DNA of 64,000 nt from contig JABHQR010000001.1 of the NCBI GenBank assembly GCA_018696395.1, forward strand, positions 28,247 to 92,246, read 5' to 3'. The notes under the pieces were generated by a model. It was not told the DNA's origin, did no database searches, and worked only from the letters and a program-made list of their open reading frames with translations. The translations under genes and the position numbers were made by a program. This DNA is from an archaeon. Lineage in GTDB: Archaea; Nanobdellota; Nanobdellia; Woesearchaeales; GW2011-AR9. Of the stretch, positions 60,686 through 64,000 are shown in pieces. The first letter of the stretch is position 1, and each line of letters begins with the position of its first letter.

Positions 60686-62404
60686 TCACCCATATAAATT
60701 AATGAACTCTCTCGCCATTTCTGGGGTTACTAGAATTACTTTATTTTCATCTGCATATTTGCTAGGTTCATATAAAATTTCACTAAATAAATCATTACAA
60801 ATAGCATTTAATGCTCGAGCACCTGTTTCTTCAGGACAATAACTAACAATTATATCAGGAACACTTTCATCAAAATCAAGTTCATAACCTTTCAATTCTA
60901 ATAACTTATAATAATTTCTTAAAGGAGTATTTCTAGCTTCAGTTAAAATTCTTATTTTATCTTCATTAGATAAGTAATTAAGAATACCAATTGATGTTAA
61001 ACGCCCAATTAGTTCAGGTTTTAAACCATAAGTCATTAAATCTTCAGGTCTAGCTTTACTTAAAACATAACTGGTATCTTTTTCTTCAACCTGCTGACTA
61101 GAGATTCCAAAACCGATTTGCCTTTTGTCACTACCTAATCTTTTTGAGATAATATCCAAAAGAGAATTTCCCTCTCCTAAACCTTGAAATGCACCAGCTG
61201 TTACAAATAATAAATTCTTTGTGCTAATAGAACTAAGTTTTTTACTATCAGAATTAGCTACGGTTGCATCTTCTAACCAGCCAATTAATTCATCTTGAAG
61301 CCTAGCACCAAAGCCTGGGCCTGAACCCCAATAATCTCCAGCTAATTTATCAATTTCATCTAGGAAAACAATACCATAAGGTTCTTCACCATCAGTTTTT
61401 GATCGCATTTGTTCAAGTACAACAGAAAGATTTTCGCCTTTGTAACCTTCAGTTGTTTTTCCCGTAAGTTTACTTTGAACTATTGGTAAAGAAGCTTCCT
61501 TAGCTAACAACGAAATCATATAAGTTTTACCAACTCCTGAAGGACCAATTAAAAGAAGATTATCTTTAGCTAATTCATCACTTTCAGTTCTTACTTTAGT
61601 CATATAATTAGAAAATGCTACAGCAACAATTTTTTTAGCTTCGACTTGACCAATTACATATCTGTCAAGATAATTAGTAATACTTCTCGGTTTTTCCCAA
61701 TCAATTTCTTCAAAAGATTCAATTAAAGCCATTGGTTCTTTTTTATCTTCTTCATGAGAAGAAGCATTTGCTACAAGTTCTTTTTTAGCTGAACCAGGAA
61801 TAAATTTTGAACCTTTAAATTCTTGAATTACTTTTATAATGTCAGAGTCTGAATCTCTCATACCATTATGTCGATAAGTCACTACCCCCTCTTTTTTAGA
61901 TTTATAAATTCCTCTACAATATAAACCATCTTCATTTTCAGAAACAAAAATTAAAGGTAAAATTCCTTTTTTACCATCAACACCATATATGGAAAAAGGA
62001 GCATTTTCATTAGGAACAAATTTACCGTCTTTTGTAGATCCAATGGCCATCATAAATTCAGTTAATTTTAAAGGCAGATATATTCTATCTGTCCTCATTA
62101 GATTTTCTTTTGTTAAAGATCCATTTAAACAAGGTAAATAATGGTTCACATTAAGAAAATTCATTTTACGAGTAAGGCCAATGGGGACTTCATTGATTTT
62201 ATCATTAAATTTAAAGATTCCATGAATCATGCCATCATAAAGTTCCAGAGGTAATAGATATACTGATGAATTAACATATTTCTCATCTCCCTCTTTACCT
62301 TTTAATTCAAATTGGAAGTTTACATCATCTGAATGTAAAAGTCCCTGAATTACTAATTCTAAATCAGATTCTCTTTCAGTATATTTAGATGTGAATAAAT
62401 CCAT
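60686..62404 (-). CDS. ClpX-like AAA+ ATPase with novel N-terminal region
   Basis: 572 residues. The N-terminal 225 residues match no known ClpX part (no zinc finger). From about 240: YVIGQVEAKK, Walker A GPSGVGKT, pore-side GYKGEN, Walker B GIVFLDEIDKL, DELIGWLED, then the ClpX-type C-terminal block RQIGFGISS, PEDLMTYGLKPELIGRL and TGARALNAI. The IGF sequence corresponds to the loop that docks on ClpP in bacterial ClpX, yet archaea of this kind generally lack ClpP. It would unfold proteins; the N-domain may choose substrates. Bacterial-type origin is likely. Next to mobile-type genes and a repeat. Confidence 0.8.
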   Translation of the reverse strand: MDLFTSKYTERESDLELVIQGLLHSDDVNFQFELKGKEGDEKYVNSSVYLLPLELYDGMIHGIFKFNDKINEVPIGLTRKMNFLNVNHYLPCLNGSLTKENLMRTDRIYLPLKLTEFMMAIGSTKDGKFVPNENAPFSIYGVDGKKGILPLIFVSENEDGLYCRGIYKSKKEGVVTYRHNGMRDSDSDIIKVIQEFKGSKFIPGSAKKELVANASSHEEDKKEPMALIESFEEIDWEKPRSITNYLDRYVIGQVEAKKIVAVAFSNYMTKVRTESDELAKDNLLLIGPSGVGKTYMISLLAKEASLPIVQSKLTGKTTEGYKGENLSVVLEQMRSKTDGEEPYGIVFLDEIDKLAGDYWGSGPGFGARLQDELIGWLEDATVANSDSKKLSSISTKNLLFVTAGAFQGLGEGNSLLDIISKRLGSDKRQIGFGISSQQVEEKDTSYVLSKARPEDLMTYGLKPELIGRLTSIGILNYLSNEDKIRILTEARNTPLRNYYKLLELKGYELDFDESVPDIIVSYCPEETGARALNAICNDLFSEILYEPSKYADENKVILVTPEMAREFINLYG

Positions 62405-62513
62405 GATTTCATCAACTAAAGATTCATTTTTATAAATCTTTTGATTGTATCAACTGATGAGTAGTGTTATGCTGCAGAAGTATTATATATTAAGGTTATT
62501 TTTAAAGATGATG

Positions 62514-62579
62514 TTTGGAGGTGCTTTCCATGAAAATTGAGTCAATAGAACTAAGGGTAACGTGCCTTCGATGACATTA
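62514..62579 (+). repeat. MicroORF repeat, copy 2, 66 bp
   Basis: TTTGGAGGTG, ATG and the shared block align with copy 3 (63191-63256) at identical spacing. The last bases (TTA, 62577-62579) are the stop codon of the opposing gene at 62577-63122. Confidence 0.85.
62530..62574 (+). CDS. 14-residue micro-ORF with Shine-Dalgarno site
   Basis: ATG at 62530, stop TGA at 62572-62574, GGAGGTG 6 nt upstream. Peptide MKIESIELRVTCLR. The strand IELRVT resembles the N-terminal beta strand of DUF1778-like ribbon-helix-helix antitoxins, without the helices. Whether it is translated is unknown. Compare with copy 3, where three of five codon differences are silent. Confidence 0.45.
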   Translation: MKIESIELRVTCLR

Positions 62580-63122
62580 AAATAAGTGTCTTTTTATTTC
62601 TAATTCTCTAAATCTAAAATTCTTAAGATTATTCTTTTTAACAATATTTTTTACTTTCTCAGTGCAGAATAATGTTCCAGATTCTTTAATCATAAATATG
62701 TGTTCTCCACCCCAATCATCATACTTAAAGTAATTATTAGCACTTTTTATTATCAATAATGGATTAGTATTAACTAATCTTTTCATAAATATTTTTTTCT
62801 TATATCTATCTGGTTTAAATGATTTTATATCTAAATAATAGAAATCTTGACAATCTTTTGGAGAAGAAATTTTTATTTTATATTCTTTAAAGTTATTAAT
62901 TTCATTTTCTTTCATTATATCAATAAATCTCTTAGAAAATCCAAAAAATAATCCTAAAAATAATGCAATATCACCTGTTTTTTTAAGTTTAGTAGAATGA
63001 AATGAAATATTTTTTTCTTTTATTAATTTAATTATATCTTCTATTTTTTTAGGAAATTCATCTGGTTTAAATTTCATGTAATGTGTTGATACACCATAAG
63101 TCATGATATATAATTTTTCCAT
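62577..63122 (-). CDS. Immunity-protein-like hypothetical protein (Imm11/Imm43-like)
   Basis: 181 residues. The C-terminal part has the pattern DWGGEHIFMI, then LFCTEKVKNIVKKNN, then a final strand FRFRELEI, resembling the end of Imm11/Imm43-type toxin-immunity proteins. The N-terminal half is Lys-rich and unrecognised. If the resemblance holds, it would neutralise a polymorphic toxin; no cognate toxin is visible in the window. It is flanked by repeat copies 2 and 3, and its stop codon forms the end of copy 2. Its composition is more AT/Lys-rich than neighbours. ATG at 63122; no ribosome site seen. Confidence 0.45.
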   Translation of the reverse strand: MEKLYIMTYGVSTHYMKFKPDEFPKKIEDIIKLIKEKNISFHSTKLKKTGDIALFLGLFFGFSKRFIDIMKENEINNFKEYKIKISSPKDCQDFYYLDIKSFKPDRYKKKIFMKRLVNTNPLLIIKSANNYFKYDDWGGEHIFMIKESGTLFCTEKVKNIVKKNNLKNFRFRELEIKRHLF

Positions 63123-63190
63123 AAATTAAATGTTCTTATTTATCTATTTAAATCTTGTTATAATATATTTATCATACAGAAATAACCATT

Positions 63191-63256
63191 TTTGGAGGTG
63201 TTTTATATGAAAACCGAGTCAATAGAATTAAGGGTAACATGCACTCGTTGACATTA
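63191..63256 (+). repeat. MicroORF repeat, copy 3, 66 bp
   Basis: Same layout as copy 2, with five mismatches in the 41-bp core. The end (TTA, 63254-63256) is the stop codon of the opposing gene at 63254-63760. Confidence 0.85.
63207..63251 (+). CDS. 14-residue micro-ORF with Shine-Dalgarno site
   Basis: ATG at 63207, stop TGA at 63249-63251, GGAGGTG 6 nt upstream. Peptide MKTESIELRVTCTR, almost the same as in copy 2. Same ribbon-helix-helix-like IELRVT strand. Changes relative to copy 2 include silent CTA/TTA, ACG/ACA and CGA/CGT, an argument for selection on the peptide. Confidence 0.45.
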   Translation: MKTESIELRVTCTR

Positions 63257-63760
63257 GTCCCATATCTGTTTCTCTAAACCAACCGCTTTCCAAGGGATAT
63301 ATTTTAGAACACTTCCTTTTAACTGTTTTGCAGTTTTTCCAGTCTCTTCACGAAACCCATATCTTTCAATAACTTTAGGGGCAATCCAAGCAAGAGAACT
63401 ACTTGTTAATTTTCGAATCTCAAAATGATTATAAAGATCTATTTCCATCTCGTTTAAGATATAGGGTAATGTTTTTGATCCAGGTACTTTGTAAAATTGT
63501 TTTCTAGTTACATTTTCAATCCTAGTAATATGAAATGACCCTTTAGTTTTAACATATCCTTTAATTAAACTTAAAAGCCTATCACCATGATATAATTCAT
63601 ACTTCACTTGTTGAAATTTATCTTCATTAGTATTTCTTCTTACAATAGAATATTCTTCTTCTGTGATCTCTGCTAATTGTAATGGTTCACTAAATACATC
63701 TTTACTTGAATTTACAAAATAAGTTATTCTCATCCCTAAAAAATTAATTCTTTTTATCAT
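63254..63760 (-). CDS. Hypothetical protein with possible GNAT-like C-terminus
   Basis: 168 residues from the ATG at 63760 (a TTG at 63769 is in frame but lacks support). Not firmly recognised. An acidic/aromatic N-terminal half (EPLQLAEITEEEYSIV), a basic middle, and then LAWIAPKVIERYGFREE, which resembles the motif A region of acetyltransferase folds, but the CoA-binding glycine loop is missing. If a GNAT relative, it might partner a ribbon-helix-helix antitoxin, to which the micro-ORF peptides bear resemblance; this is weak. Its stop codon lies within repeat copy 3. Confidence 0.4.
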   Translation of the reverse strand: MIKRINFLGMRITYFVNSSKDVFSEPLQLAEITEEEYSIVRRNTNEDKFQQVKYELYHGDRLLSLIKGYVKTKGSFHITRIENVTRKQFYKVPGSKTLPYILNEMEIDLYNHFEIRKLTSSSLAWIAPKVIERYGFREETGKTAKQLKGSVLKYIPWKAVGLEKQIWD

Positions 63761-63872
63761 TTTATTCAATAACTGGCTGTATTGCTAACCATCGATCATA
63801 ATATTCTGTCATGAATTTCTTGTACAATGTCTCATTTAAAAAAATTTCTAACATGAAAAGGAGGTCACCCCC

Positions 63873-64000
63873 ATGAAAACCCTGCCCATAATTCTAACCA
63901 TACTACTCTTCTTACCCTTGGCTTCTGCTCTTGACTGTTCCCTGACAACTGAAGAAACCTACTGTGAATCATTAACAGAGTATAATTTAACTGATACTGA
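63873..64000 (+). CDS. Secreted protein, N-terminal fragment (continues past window)
   Basis: ATG at 63873 with GGAGGT 8 nt upstream. Signal peptide (about residues 1-18) with LPLASA before a likely cleavage site, then LDCSLTTEETYC, with Cys at about 20 and 30. The frame stays open to the window edge. The leader is more GC-rich (CCCTGCCC) than the surroundings. On the plus strand after the pilin operon, it may belong to the same mobile surface system. No family can be named from 42 residues. Confidence 0.65.
   Translation, partial: MKTLPIILTILLFLPLASALDCSLTTEETYCESLTEYNLTDT

Noticed and set aside
60586..63256. Integron-like attC sites at the micro-ORF repeats
   Set aside because: The ends do not fit the paired GTTRRRY/RYYYAAC boxes and no integron integrase is present; a cassette-like arrangement stays only a possibility.

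Overview
The window reads as low-GC archaeal chromosome, most likely from a DPANN lineage of the Woesearchaeota/Pacearchaeota type; this placement is an inference. Archaeal markers are ribosomal protein eL15, two intron-containing tRNA genes (one with the intron in the D-loop), an AbrB-PhoU fusion regulator, a NurA-like nuclease, TATA-box promoters about 25 bp before leaderless starts, oligo-T ends after genes, and many secreted proteins with archaeal lipoboxes or PEF-type C-terminal sorting tails. Shine-Dalgarno sites (GAGGTG, GGAGG) and leaderless starts are both common.

Layout. 1-1.9 kb: two Ig-like surface proteins. 2.1-3.6 kb: tRNA-Ile and two small P-loop kinase-type genes. 3.6-4.2 kb: gene-free, with a GC-rich structured RNA candidate. 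4.2-13.8 kb: housekeeping and regulatory genes (radical SAM-TRAM protein, TPR protein, PhoU-like regulator, amidohydrolase plus CoaBC, RlmH, PIN protein, M50 protease). 14.5-18.3 kb: a 41-residue zinc ribbon and a class II ribonucleotide reductase with a long acidic linker. 18.35-22.9 kb: tRNA-Phe, a three-gene run with a 1039-residue membrane protein kinase, and a converging metalloprotease. 23-31.6 kb: 2-hydroxyacid dehydrogenase, secreted acidic protein, a possible sRNA gene, membrane Lon-like protease, HAD phosphatase, eL15, PEP-utilising-domain protein, DEAD helicase. 31.9-51.2 kb: envelope genes (phospholipase D lipoprotein, 1766-residue DUF11 repeat protein, LamG protein, DUF5667 protein) mixed with thioredoxin, a second helicase, a GIY-YIG protein, a voltage-sensor/amino-acid-permease fusion and a PLP-enzyme/EF-hand fusion.

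51.2-59.4 kb is accessory in character. It starts with a Cys-rich secreted protein broken by one TAA codon behind an (ATTT)13 tract. A thiol-redox module follows (membrane winged-helix protein, thioredoxin-fold lipoprotein, CcdA-like protein, pyruvoyl decarboxylase). Then comes a compact operon of a DUF134 regulator, a double NifX-type cluster-binding protein, two MinD-type ATPases with inserted ferredoxin domains, and a split permease. These look like a metal or Fe-S related system of unknown substrate.

59.4-64 kb looks mobile: a small zinc finger, a membrane protein and a T4SS-type pilin in one operon, a ClpX-like ATPase that keeps the IGF loop although no ClpP is visible, an immunity-like protein, and a 66-bp repeat. 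In two copies this repeat carries a Shine-Dalgarno site and a 14-codon micro-ORF whose peptide resembles the first strand of ribbon-helix-helix antitoxins, and it ends exactly on the stop codon of an opposing gene. No CRISPR array, rRNA operon, transposase or integrase was seen.
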